The position numbers and the translations under genes were made by a program. A stretch of 27,800 nucleotides of DNA, from the IMG/VR virus record IMGVR_UViG_3300031886_000791, positions 1 to 27,800 of that record, one strand, 5' to 3'. A model generated the notes under the pieces. That model had not been told where the DNA came from. It saw only the letters and a program-made list of their open reading frames with translations, and searched no databases. The DNA comes from a virus. Position 1 is the first letter of the stretch. Every line of letters begins with the position of its first letter. Of the stretch, positions 15,150 to 21,942 are shown one piece after another.

Positions 15150-16082
15150 ATGAATGACAAATGGAAATCACTCATTGAATTAGTAGTCAATGAGGAAGAA
15201 GATAAGGCTAAGGACCTCTTTCATGAGATCGCCGTTGATGAGTCTCGTAAAATTTACGAAAACTTAATTGACGAAGAGGATCTTGCGGATATTGATGAAA
15301 CATCTAAAAAAGATGAAGAAGTTGATGAAGCAAAAGATGAAGAAGTGGACGAAGCCGACGAAAAAGTCGAAGAAACAGCCGACGAAAAAGTAGACGAAAC
15401 AAAAGACGAAGTCGAAGAAACTAAAGATGAAGTTGAAGAAGACTTGTCTAGAGACGAAACTGCTGATTTCGTTGCTGATATCAAAGCCGACGAAGTTGGC
15501 ATGGGCGAAGACGATGACGAAGGAGAAGATCCTGAAGCAGACGCTGGCGACATGGCTGACGACATGGGTTTAGACGCAGGTGAAGAACAAATGGATCCGG
15601 AAGACGCTGAGCGTATGGAAGATGAAATTTTAGACCTTCAAACTGCGATCGACGACTTAAGATCAGAATTTGAAGCAATGACTGGAGATGCTCCAGCCGA
15701 CGATGAAGCACCAGCAGATGACATGGAACCAGAAATGGAGCCAGAAATGGAACCAGAATTGGAACCTGAAGAAGCGGTACGTTACGAAGGCGACGAAGCA
15801 CCAGTAGAAGAAGCAAAAGATAAAGAAGTAGACGAAGCAGAGAAAGTTGTAGAATATACACAAAAAGCACCTGCTCCAGAAACTTCTGAAGGCGGTGATG
15901 GATCAGCAGGTCCAGTTGCTGGCAAAAACGATATGGGCGGCTCTGCCGGTAATATCGCAAAAGGTTCAAGCGAAGAAAAAGGTGCCAAAGCGGCATCACC
16001 AAAAGTTTCTGATGCTGGAAATAAAAACAAACCTGGTGGAAAACAAGCGTTATCATCAGCACCTAAGCCAGTAACCAAATAA
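15150..16082 (+). CDS. highly acidic prohead core protein
   Basis: This 310-residue protein starts with a short helical part (MNDKWKSLIELVVNEEEDKAKDLF) and then turns into a very acidic, low-complexity chain: repeated DEEVDEA, DEKVDE and KDEVEE units at about 50-95, a methionine/aspartate/glycine tract at about 110-150, a helix at about 160-180, a run of repeated EPEMEPEM units near 195-210, and a Gly/Ala/Lys-rich basic tail. The position just before the prohead protease and scaffold is that of T4 gp67/gp68, which are internal core proteins cut during maturation. Its size is much larger than those, but acidity and location fit a core or scaffold role. The function is inferred. The repeats make length differences between relatives likely. 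Confidence 0.65.
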   Translation: MNDKWKSLIELVVNEEEDKAKDLFHEIAVDESRKIYENLIDEEDLADIDETSKKDEEVDEAKDEEVDEADEKVEETADEKVDETKDEVEETKDEVEEDLSRDETADFVADIKADEVGMGEDDDEGEDPEADAGDMADDMGLDAGEEQMDPEDAERMEDEILDLQTAIDDLRSEFEAMTGDAPADDEAPADDMEPEMEPEMEPELEPEEAVRYEGDEAPVEEAKDKEVDEAEKVVEYTQKAPAPETSEGGDGSAGPVAGKNDMGGSAGNIAKGSSEEKGAKAASPKVSDAGNKNKPGGKQALSSAPKPVTK

Positions 16083-16093
16083 GGATATAAGAA

Positions 16094-16726
16094 ATGAAGC
16101 CTTTATTACAAGAAAATTTAACGTACGAACAAGCAGGTATAATAGTAGAATCTGCTAACGAAGGCAAAGACTTATTTCTTAAAGGAATTTGTATTCAAGG
16201 AGGTGTTAAAAACGCCAACGAAAGAATATATCCCGTAAACGAAATTGCTTCGGCAGTAAAAACATTAAATGACCAAATCACAACGGGCAATAGTGTCCTT
16301 GGTGAAGTAGACCACCCAGAAGGGTTACAGGTTAACCTAGAAAGGGTATGCCACGTAGTAGAAAGTATGTGGATGGACGGTCCAAATGGATTTGGTAAAT
16401 TAAAAATTCTCCCAACACCGATGGGACAACTAGTGAAAACTATGTTAGACAGTGGTGTAAAATTGGGAGTAAGCAGTCGCGGAAGCGGCAACGTCAATGA
16501 AGCCACCGGACAGGTGAGCGAATTCGAGATAGTCACAATAGATGTTGTGGCACAACCTTCTGCACCTAATGCCTACCCTCAGGCAATATACGAAGGACTT
16601 TTGAACATGACACATGGTCATAAAGTTTTAGAAATTGCTAAAGAGGCAAAGCATGACACAGCGGTACAGAGGTACTTAAAGGATGAAGTACTTAAACTCA
16701 TCCGAGACTTAAAAGTTAGGAGTTGA
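16094..16726 (+). CDS. 21: prohead core protease gp21
   Basis: This 210-residue protein belongs to the T4 gp21 prohead protease family, which has the herpesvirus-assemblin type of serine protease fold. The visible catalytic candidates are H74 in EVDHPEG and S127 or S128 in LGVSSRG, with D150 in the strand IVTIDVVAQPSAPNA. The N-terminal segment contains NANERIYP, typical for the family. T4 gp21 is of the same length. It cuts scaffold, core and capsid proteins inside the prohead after assembly. A ribosome site (AAGGA) precedes the ATG, and the stop lies 5 bases before the next gene's start. Confidence 0.93.
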   Translation: MKPLLQENLTYEQAGIIVESANEGKDLFLKGICIQGGVKNANERIYPVNEIASAVKTLNDQITTGNSVLGEVDHPEGLQVNLERVCHVVESMWMDGPNGFGKLKILPTPMGQLVKTMLDSGVKLGVSSRGSGNVNEATGQVSEFEIVTIDVVAQPSAPNAYPQAIYEGLLNMTHGHKVLEIAKEAKHDTAVQRYLKDEVLKLIRDLKVRS

Positions 16727-16731
16727 CCAAT

Positions 16732-17814
16732 ATGTTAGAAGTCATCAAACCGTTGCTCGACAGCGATTTAGTAAATGAAGAAACTCGTAAGCAGATTACT
16801 GAGGCTTGGGATACCAAGTTAGAAGAAATCCGTGAAGAAGTTCGTCAAGATCTTCGTGAGGAATTTGCTGGACGTTATGAGCATGATAAACACACTATGG
16901 TTGAGGCTCTTGATAAAATGGTTACGGAACACCTAAGTGCTGAAATTTCGCAAGTAATTGCTGAAAAGAAAGCATTAGCAGAAGACCGTGTTAAGTTTAA
17001 CACAAAAATGACTGAATCTGCTGAAAAGTTTGACAGTTTCATGGTTAAGAAATTAGCCGAAGAAATTCAAGAACTTAGAAAAGATCGCACGTCACAATCT
17101 GCTACAATGGAAAAACTTGAGAAGTTTGTAATAGAGAATTTAGCATCTGAAATTACTGAATTCCACAAAGACAAGAAAGACGTCGTGGAAACTAAAGTAA
17201 AATTAGTTGCTGAAGCAAAAGATCAACTAGATGCTCTTAAAAAGAAATTCATAGAGAAATCAAGCAAACTTGTTAAAGAAGCCGTAACAGGTACTTTGAG
17301 AGAAGAACTAACTCAACTGAAAGAAGATATCAAACAGGCTCGTGAAAATAACTTTGGTCGTAAATTGTTTGAAACATTTGCCGCTGAATACTCTACTAGT
17401 TACTTGAATGAAAATCAAGAAATGAAAGGGTTAGAAGCAGTAATTGTTGATAAAGATAAGCAATTAAAAGAAGCATCTGAGAAATTAGAAACTTCTACAA
17501 CTGAAGTAGACGCTCAGAAGGCAAAAATAGAGCGTATAAACGAGGGTATCACAAGAAAAGAAAAACTCAATGAATTAATGAAGCCTTTAGCGAATAAGCA
17601 GGCGGACGTAATGCAAAGTTTACTCGAAAGTGTCGGAACTGATAAATTAAAATCAGCATACGACAAATATTTGCCAGCAGTACTAAAAAACGAGGCTCCG
17701 AGAAAAGAAATTTTAGCGGAAACTCGTAAAGAAGTTACTGGAAACAAAACCATTAAAAGCCAAAATGTGGATGAGGACAATATTGTACTCCTTCAGAAAT
17801 TGGCTGGAATGTAA
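16732..17814 (+). CDS. 22: prohead scaffold protein gp22
   Basis: I place the start at the ATG at 16732, because AGGAG lies nine bases before it; a TTG at 16723 would add three residues and overlap the gp21 stop. The protein has 360 residues and is almost wholly helical and charged, with long coiled-coil stretches (for example 30-60, 110-200 and 235-275), and no enzymatic motif. The order 21-22-23 and the make-up identify it as the main scaffold protein of the T4 type, which is broken down by gp21 after the shell forms. It is longer than T4 gp22 (269 residues), as is common in marine relatives. The C-terminal peptide, NVDEDNIVLLQKLAGM, probably contacts the capsid protein. Confidence 0.88.
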   Translation: MLEVIKPLLDSDLVNEETRKQITEAWDTKLEEIREEVRQDLREEFAGRYEHDKHTMVEALDKMVTEHLSAEISQVIAEKKALAEDRVKFNTKMTESAEKFDSFMVKKLAEEIQELRKDRTSQSATMEKLEKFVIENLASEITEFHKDKKDVVETKVKLVAEAKDQLDALKKKFIEKSSKLVKEAVTGTLREELTQLKEDIKQARENNFGRKLFETFAAEYSTSYLNENQEMKGLEAVIVDKDKQLKEASEKLETSTTEVDAQKAKIERINEGITRKEKLNELMKPLANKQADVMQSLLESVGTDKLKSAYDKYLPAVLKNEAPRKEILAETRKEVTGNKTIKSQNVDEDNIVLLQKLAGM

Positions 17815-17834
17815 AAATAAGGGAGACATAAAAA

Positions 17835-19007
17835 ATGTCAGATACATTAATTGAAAGCCGTTGGGATGACACTAAATCGGCTCTTATGGAAGGTTTAGAA
17901 GGTAATTCTAAAACTACTATGAGTGTTGTTTTAGAAAACACCCGTAACTACTTAAAAGAGGCGGCAACTGCTGGCGCGACATCTGCCGGTAACGTTGCTA
18001 CTCTAAACCGTGTGATACTACCAGTGATCAGACGTGTTATGCCTACAGTTATTGCTAACGAAATCGTTGGCGTACAACCTATGCAAGGTCCTGTAGGTCA
18101 AATTCATACTCTAAGAGTGAGATATGCTGATACAACCACTGGCGGTGCTACAAACATCGCGGCTGGTGATGAAGCATTATCTCCGTTCAAAATTGCTGAA
18201 TCTTACTCAGGTAACGACGGTAACCCAGGAGCAGGTGCTTCTACGGCTACTTTAGAAGGTGCACCAGGTAAGAGATTGAACATTCAAATTTTAAAACAGC
18301 CGGTAGAAGCGAAAACTCGTAAACTATCAGCTCGTTGGACATTTGAATCAGCTCAAGATGCCCAATCAATGCATGGCATTGACGTTGAAGCAGAAATTAT
18401 GGCCGCATTGGCTCAAGAAATAACTGCTGAGATCGACCAAGAAGTTCTTACTTCTTTAAGATCACTAGCGGCTACTGAAGAAACCTATAACCAGGCTTCT
18501 GTAAGTGGTACTGCTACATACGTTGGTGACGAACACGCGGCATTGGCTGTTTTGATCAATAGAGTTGCTAATAAGATCGCACAAAGAACAAGACGTGGTG
18601 CTGGTAACTGGGCTGTGGTTTCTCCACAAGCACTAACAGTACTTCAATCTGCTTCTACTTCAGCGTTCGCAAGAACAACTGAAGGTACATTCGAAGCACC
18701 AACAAACAACAAGTTTGTAGGTACATTGAATGGCGCTATGAAAATTTACGTTGACACTTATGCGGCTGATGATTCAGCAGTATTAGTTGGATACAAAGGT
18801 TCAAGCGAAGCGGACGCGGCGGCGTTCTATTGCCCATACGTACCTCTAATGTCTTCAGGTGTTGTTTTAGACCCTGATACACTAGAACCAGTCGTTGGCT
18901 TTATGACAAGATATGGATATGTTGAGTTAACTAACACAGCATCTTCACTTGGTAATGCTGGTGACTACTTGGGCGAAATTGCTATGTCAAACATCTCGTT
19001 TGCTTAA
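17835..19007 (+). CDS. 23: major capsid protein gp23
   Basis: This 390-residue protein is a gp23-type HK97-fold major capsid protein. The N-terminal part (to about 50) with VVLENTRNYLKEA is the region removed by gp21 in T4. Typical segments follow: NRVILPVIRRVMPTVIANEIVGVQPM, then GPVGQIHTLRVRY, then EAKTRKLSARWTFESAQD and the C-terminal block with FYCPYVPLMSSGVVLDP. It is shorter than T4 gp23 (521 residues), consistent with lack of the inserted surface domain. A strong ribosome site (AAGGGAGA) precedes the ATG, and a strong terminator follows the stop, as expected for the most abundant virion protein. Codon use is richer in GC than in its neighbours, which suits high expression. Confidence 0.96.
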   Translation: MSDTLIESRWDDTKSALMEGLEGNSKTTMSVVLENTRNYLKEAATAGATSAGNVATLNRVILPVIRRVMPTVIANEIVGVQPMQGPVGQIHTLRVRYADTTTGGATNIAAGDEALSPFKIAESYSGNDGNPGAGASTATLEGAPGKRLNIQILKQPVEAKTRKLSARWTFESAQDAQSMHGIDVEAEIMAALAQEITAEIDQEVLTSLRSLAATEETYNQASVSGTATYVGDEHAALAVLINRVANKIAQRTRRGAGNWAVVSPQALTVLQSASTSAFARTTEGTFEAPTNNKFVGTLNGAMKIYVDTYAADDSAVLVGYKGSSEADAAAFYCPYVPLMSSGVVLDPDTLEPVVGFMTRYGYVELTNTASSLGNAGDYLGEIAMSNISFA

Positions 19008-19032
19008 TAGCATAGAGCTTTAGAAACATTTA

Positions 19033-19059
19033 GAAAGGCGCTTAGGCGCCTTTCTTTTT
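19033..19059 (+). terminator. strong intrinsic terminator after the capsid gene
   Basis: A perfect 9-bp GC-rich hairpin (GAAAGGCGC at 19033-19041 with 19046-19054, loop TTAG) is followed by five T residues. It lies 25 bases after the gp23 stop and would end the head gene transcript. Confidence 0.92.
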
Positions 19060-19070
19060 GACTAAAATTA

Positions 19071-19080
19071 GATAAATATA
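19071..19080 (+). promoter_or_regulatory. late-promoter-like box after the capsid terminator
   Basis: GATAAATATA contains seven of eight bases of TATAAATA and lies directly after the capsid terminator and about 100 bases before the next ATG at 19180. The terminator makes a fresh promoter here likely. The rest of this 172-base gap shows a short imperfect hairpin near 19095-19110 and a good ribosome site (TAGGAG). Confidence 0.45.
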
Positions 19081-19179
19081 TTTGTCACAAATCGTGCCAC
19101 AATTGGTGTGGACTTATGCTGAATTGACCCACAGCGTAGCGGATAGAACCCGCATCGGACTTCTATATAGGAGAAAACA

Positions 19180-19641
19180 ATGGGAAGACCACTTAATAAA
19201 AGATTCTTTGGCGTTGAAGGCGTAGGCCCAACTGCTGGAGGAACAGAAATCAAAGTAAACTTTCATAACGGTTCTGCCGTTAAAGAAGGTTATATTGTAA
19301 AACAAAAAGGATCTAAAAGATTCGTAGTTGAAGAAATCGGAACTGGTGGTACATTTACTTGTACACTTGCTACAGGAAAATTACCTGCGGCTTTGGCATC
19401 AGGTGAGATGTCGATTTCAGTACAAGGTGCTGATTCAGAAACTTATGGAGTAAGCAAAATTTCAGGACATAAAGTTACATTGGCCCAACCAAGTGCTACA
19501 GGTTCAAATGCCTTAGACGGAACAACGGTAGAATGGGCACTAACTGGCGCCGCGGCGACTGGTGTTGGTAGAATGGAAGAAGCAGGTGATGATAACACAT
19601 TAGTTGGTACAGACGACGACGATCTTGTAGAAGACGCATAA
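19180..19641 (+). CDS. putative virion protein next to the capsid gene
   Basis: This 153-residue protein starts MGRPLNKRFFG and ends in a very acidic tail (DDDDLVEDA). Between them is a beta-rich, Gly/Thr-rich sequence with VNFHNGSAVKEGYIVKQKGSKRFVVEE. I recall similar short proteins with the MGRPLNKR start in marine T4-like phages, where they are regarded as structural, but I cannot name the function. A strong ribosome site (TAGGAGA) and flanking terminators on both sides mean that it may form its own late transcript, which fits an abundant virion or capsid-decorating protein. Confidence 0.6.
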   Translation: MGRPLNKRFFGVEGVGPTAGGTEIKVNFHNGSAVKEGYIVKQKGSKRFVVEEIGTGGTFTCTLATGKLPAALASGEMSISVQGADSETYGVSKISGHKVTLAQPSATGSNALDGTTVEWALTGAAATGVGRMEEAGDDNTLVGTDDDDLVEDA

Positions 19642-19672
19642 TATATCTAATCCAGATACAAAATTGTAATTT

Positions 19673-19710
19673 AAAATGACTACTAATTACTGTTAGTAGT
19701 CATTTTTTTT
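19673..19710 (+). terminator. strong intrinsic terminator
   Basis: A hairpin of at least 11 bp (ATGACTACTAA at 19676-19686 with 19693-19703, loop TTACTG), extendable by A-T pairs to 19673, is followed by a run of eight T residues (19703-19710). It ends the single-gene unit before it; a ribosome site (GAAGGAA) for the next gene follows at once. Confidence 0.9.
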
Positions 19711-19721
19711 GAAGGAATACA

Positions 19722-20375
19722 ATGAAAAAAGCATTTGTAATTGGTAATGGTAAATCTCGTATAGGATTTGATTTAAATACATTAAGAGGTAAAGGAACTA
19801 TATATGGGTGTAATGCTCTATATAGAGATTTTATGCCTGATGTTTTAATTGGCACAGACGATAAAATAAGAGAAGAAATTGAATTGTCTGAAATTAACCC
19901 AGATGTTTTAGAAAATATTCCTGCTAAAATTCCTTTTTATACAAGGCGACCTAATCAACTTATTAAAACACACACAGATAGAAAATGGCAAGATACAGAT
20001 TACCAAAATACACACAGTAGAAAAATAGAATATAATTGGGGATATAGCAGTGGCCCTGTTGCTTTAACTTATGCTTGTGTTGAAAAACACAATTACATTT
20101 ATTTAATTGGACATGATTTAATGGGAATAGGTGCTAAAGATAATGATATAAACAACATCTATTCTGATACGAATGCCTATAAGCCTTCAAGTGCGACGGC
20201 AACATATTATATGAACTGGGTAGACCAAATTAGACGAATAATGTTAGAATATTCAGATATTAATTTTGCTAGAGTAGGTGCTTTGAACAATTTTGTGCCA
20301 GAAAACTGGAAAGAATGCTCAAACCACAGAGAAATCACGTTTGAACAATTCGAAAAAGAAATAAATAATGTATAA
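19722..20375 (+). CDS. possible glycosyltransferase-like protein (GT42/DUF115-like start)
   Basis: This 217-residue protein begins MKKAFVIGNGKSR, a glycine-rich nucleotide-binding type loop, followed by LRGKGTIYGCNALYRDFMPDVLIGTDD and, later, WGYSSGPVALTYACVEKHNYIYLIGHDL. The pattern GNGxS then xCNxxY resembles the N-terminal part of Campylobacter CstI/CstII-type sialyltransferases and of DUF115-type proteins, which bind nucleotide sugars or related ligands. The similarity is partial and seen by eye only. A cytoplasmic enzyme that modifies virion or host surface sugars would fit its place between capsid and fibre genes. It has no signal peptide. It starts 12 bases after a terminator, so its promoter is unclear; low read-through expression is possible. 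The next gene begins 12 bases after its stop. Confidence 0.45.
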   Translation: MKKAFVIGNGKSRIGFDLNTLRGKGTIYGCNALYRDFMPDVLIGTDDKIREEIELSEINPDVLENIPAKIPFYTRRPNQLIKTHTDRKWQDTDYQNTHSRKIEYNWGYSSGPVALTYACVEKHNYIYLIGHDLMGIGAKDNDINNIYSDTNAYKPSSATATYYMNWVDQIRRIMLEYSDINFARVGALNNFVPENWKECSNHREITFEQFEKEINNV

Positions 20376-20387
20376 GGATTATTAATT

Positions 20388-21119
20388 ATGGCAAAAATCT
20401 CAGAAAAACGCTTCGACGGACATTATAAAATTACCACTAGTGGTGCTGATTCTAATGTCACAGTAAAAACACATTCACTTACAGTAGATGGAAATCTTGT
20501 TGTTCAAGGTACTAAAACTGAAGTAGAAACAACTAATTCTACAATCTCAGATAATACTATTGTTTTAAACAGTGGTGAAACTGGTGCTGGTATTACAGCA
20601 ACAACGGCTGGCATTGAAATAGAAAGAGGAACAGCAACAAACGTAACTATGCTGTATGATGACAGTATTGATAGTTTTACTTTTAAAGAAGGCAGTACGT
20701 TAACTACTGTATCAGGCGGAACACCTACAACAGCAACACACTTAACTACAAAAGCATACGTTGATGCCGCAACAGGATCCGGATTAACATTATCAGGATC
20801 AACGAATAATACTATTACAACAGTTACAGGAGCAAATGCTTTATTAGGTGAACCAAATTTAACTTTTGATGGTTCAACGTTGATAGTAACCGGAGCGGCA
20901 ACTGTATCAACCACATTAGATGTTACTAGCAATATTACTACTGATGGACTTATGAGATTAACACAAACAACAGACCCAAGTGCGGTAGCCGGCAAATCAT
21001 TAGTATATGCTAAAGCACCAGGCGGTGGCGGAACAGGAGTTTACGTTCAGGCACCAACAGGCAATGCGGAAGAAATGGTAAGTAAGAGTAAAGCAATCGT
21101 ATACGGGTTAATATTTTAG
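20388..21119 (+). CDS. fibre-type virion protein
   Basis: This 243-residue protein is Thr/Ser/Gly-rich and beta-rich, of the kind found in phage fibres and baseplate-attached structures. It contains the module LTVDGNLVVQGTKTEVETTNSTISDNTIVLNSG (about 28-60) and the segment LTTKAYVDAATG, both of which recur in altered form in the last gene of the window (from 26740). The C-terminus (SKSKAIVYGLIF) is short and hydrophobic. There is no enzymatic motif. It follows the glycosyltransferase-like gene by 12 bases and precedes a small virion gene by 9 bases. A role in a trimeric fibre or adsorption apparatus is inferred. Confidence 0.65.
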   Translation: MAKISEKRFDGHYKITTSGADSNVTVKTHSLTVDGNLVVQGTKTEVETTNSTISDNTIVLNSGETGAGITATTAGIEIERGTATNVTMLYDDSIDSFTFKEGSTLTTVSGGTPTTATHLTTKAYVDAATGSGLTLSGSTNNTITTVTGANALLGEPNLTFDGSTLIVTGAATVSTTLDVTSNITTDGLMRLTQTTDPSAVAGKSLVYAKAPGGGGTGVYVQAPTGNAEEMVSKSKAIVYGLIF

Positions 21120-21128
21120 GAAAACAAA

Positions 21129-21437
21129 ATGGCGTTAGCAAAAAAGACTTTAACAACAAGTATTTCAACAGTTTATACTAGCACTAATGACTCGGCTACT
21201 ACATCGATATTTTTTACTAATGATAATGCGGCGGCAAGAACTATAAGTGTTTATCTTGTAGCAAACAGCGGAGCCGCTGATGCTACAACAAGAATTATTA
21301 AAGATTTATCAATAGATGGTGCTGACACATATATTTTAAGTGCTGAAAAAATTGTATTAGCGAATGGTGATACCATTCAAGCAATATGTTCTCACGCCAC
21401 ATCGGTATATGCTACTGTTTCATACGTGAGTATTTAA
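21129..21437 (+). CDS. small putative virion protein
   Basis: This 102-residue protein is beta-rich with many Thr, Ser and Ala residues (MALAKKTLTTSISTVYTSTNDSATTSIFF...), and ends VYATVSYVSI. Its make-up resembles a single jelly-roll or Ig-like beta domain, of the sort seen in small fibre or decoration proteins. No family is recognised. A ribosome site (TAGGAAAA) precedes the ATG. It is flanked tightly by fibre-type genes on both sides. Confidence 0.6.
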   Translation: MALAKKTLTTSISTVYTSTNDSATTSIFFTNDNAAARTISVYLVANSGAADATTRIIKDLSIDGADTYILSAEKIVLANGDTIQAICSHATSVYATVSYVSI

Positions 21438-21439
21438 AA

Positions 21440-21850
21440 ATGGGATATTTTTTAAAGTCTAAAACAACAGGAGTTTCCACAGCATCTGGCACTACAGCAG
21501 AAAGACCATCAGTTGCTGAAAAAGGAACTTTTCGTTTCAACGAAGACACAACTAGAATGGAATACTATGATGGTACCGCTTTTAGATCTGTGACACCTCA
21601 AGGCACATTAGGAATGGCTCTCGATACAGATTCTGGCGACGGGTCAGCAACAACGTTTACTAACTTTTTTACTACAGCACCAGCAAATGTAAATAACGTT
21701 ATTGTTGTAGTAGGCAACGTTCCACAAGAACCTGGTCAAGCATATACTGTTTCAGGCAGAGATATTACATTTACATCAGCACCACCAAATGGGCACAGAA
21801 TTTATGCCTTTATAGGGTTTGATTCAACTACTACAAGCGTCTTATCTTAA
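21440..21850 (+). CDS. fibre-type virion protein with two shared modules
   Basis: I choose the ATG at 21440, two bases after the preceding stop; the longer frame from 21386 would lie inside that gene. The product has 136 residues. Two modules are visible: TTAERPSVAEKGTFRFNEDT...YYDGTAFR (about 18-50), the short motif seen in many marine phage fibre proteins, and NNVIVVVGNVPQEPGQAYTVSGRDITFTSAPPNGHRIYAF (about 85-128). Both recur in the same order in the 425-residue protein from 25377. No catalytic residues are evident. It is likely part of the tail fibre or adsorption apparatus. Confidence 0.68.
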   Translation: MGYFLKSKTTGVSTASGTTAERPSVAEKGTFRFNEDTTRMEYYDGTAFRSVTPQGTLGMALDTDSGDGSATTFTNFFTTAPANVNNVIVVVGNVPQEPGQAYTVSGRDITFTSAPPNGHRIYAFIGFDSTTTSVLS

Positions 21851-21862
21851 TCTTTTCATTTA

Positions 21863-21871
21863 TATAAATAA
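21863..21871 (+). promoter_or_regulatory. T4-type late promoter box before the PKD-domain gene
   Basis: TATAAATAA lies 72 bases before the ATG at 21943, and the 13-base string TATAAATAACATT is identical to that at 26690-26702, before the last gene. Between box and start is a short GC-rich inverted element near 21903-21917 and a strong ribosome site (GGAGGAGA). Confidence 0.65.
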
Positions 21872-21942
21872 CATTGTAACAGGATTATCTGTTATATTAT
21901 ACCCGGGCTCACCCAGGAATGAATAGAGGTGGAGGAGATTAA

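Noticed and set aside
15254-16078. Long minus-strand frames rich in Ser or Leu
   Set aside because: They are antisense shadows of the acidic low-complexity core protein gene, where GAA/GAC codons give TTC/GTC on the other strand.
20504-20995. 163-residue minus-strand frame
   Set aside because: Antisense shadow of a Thr/Ala/Gly-rich fibre gene; valine- and proline-rich without any family feature.
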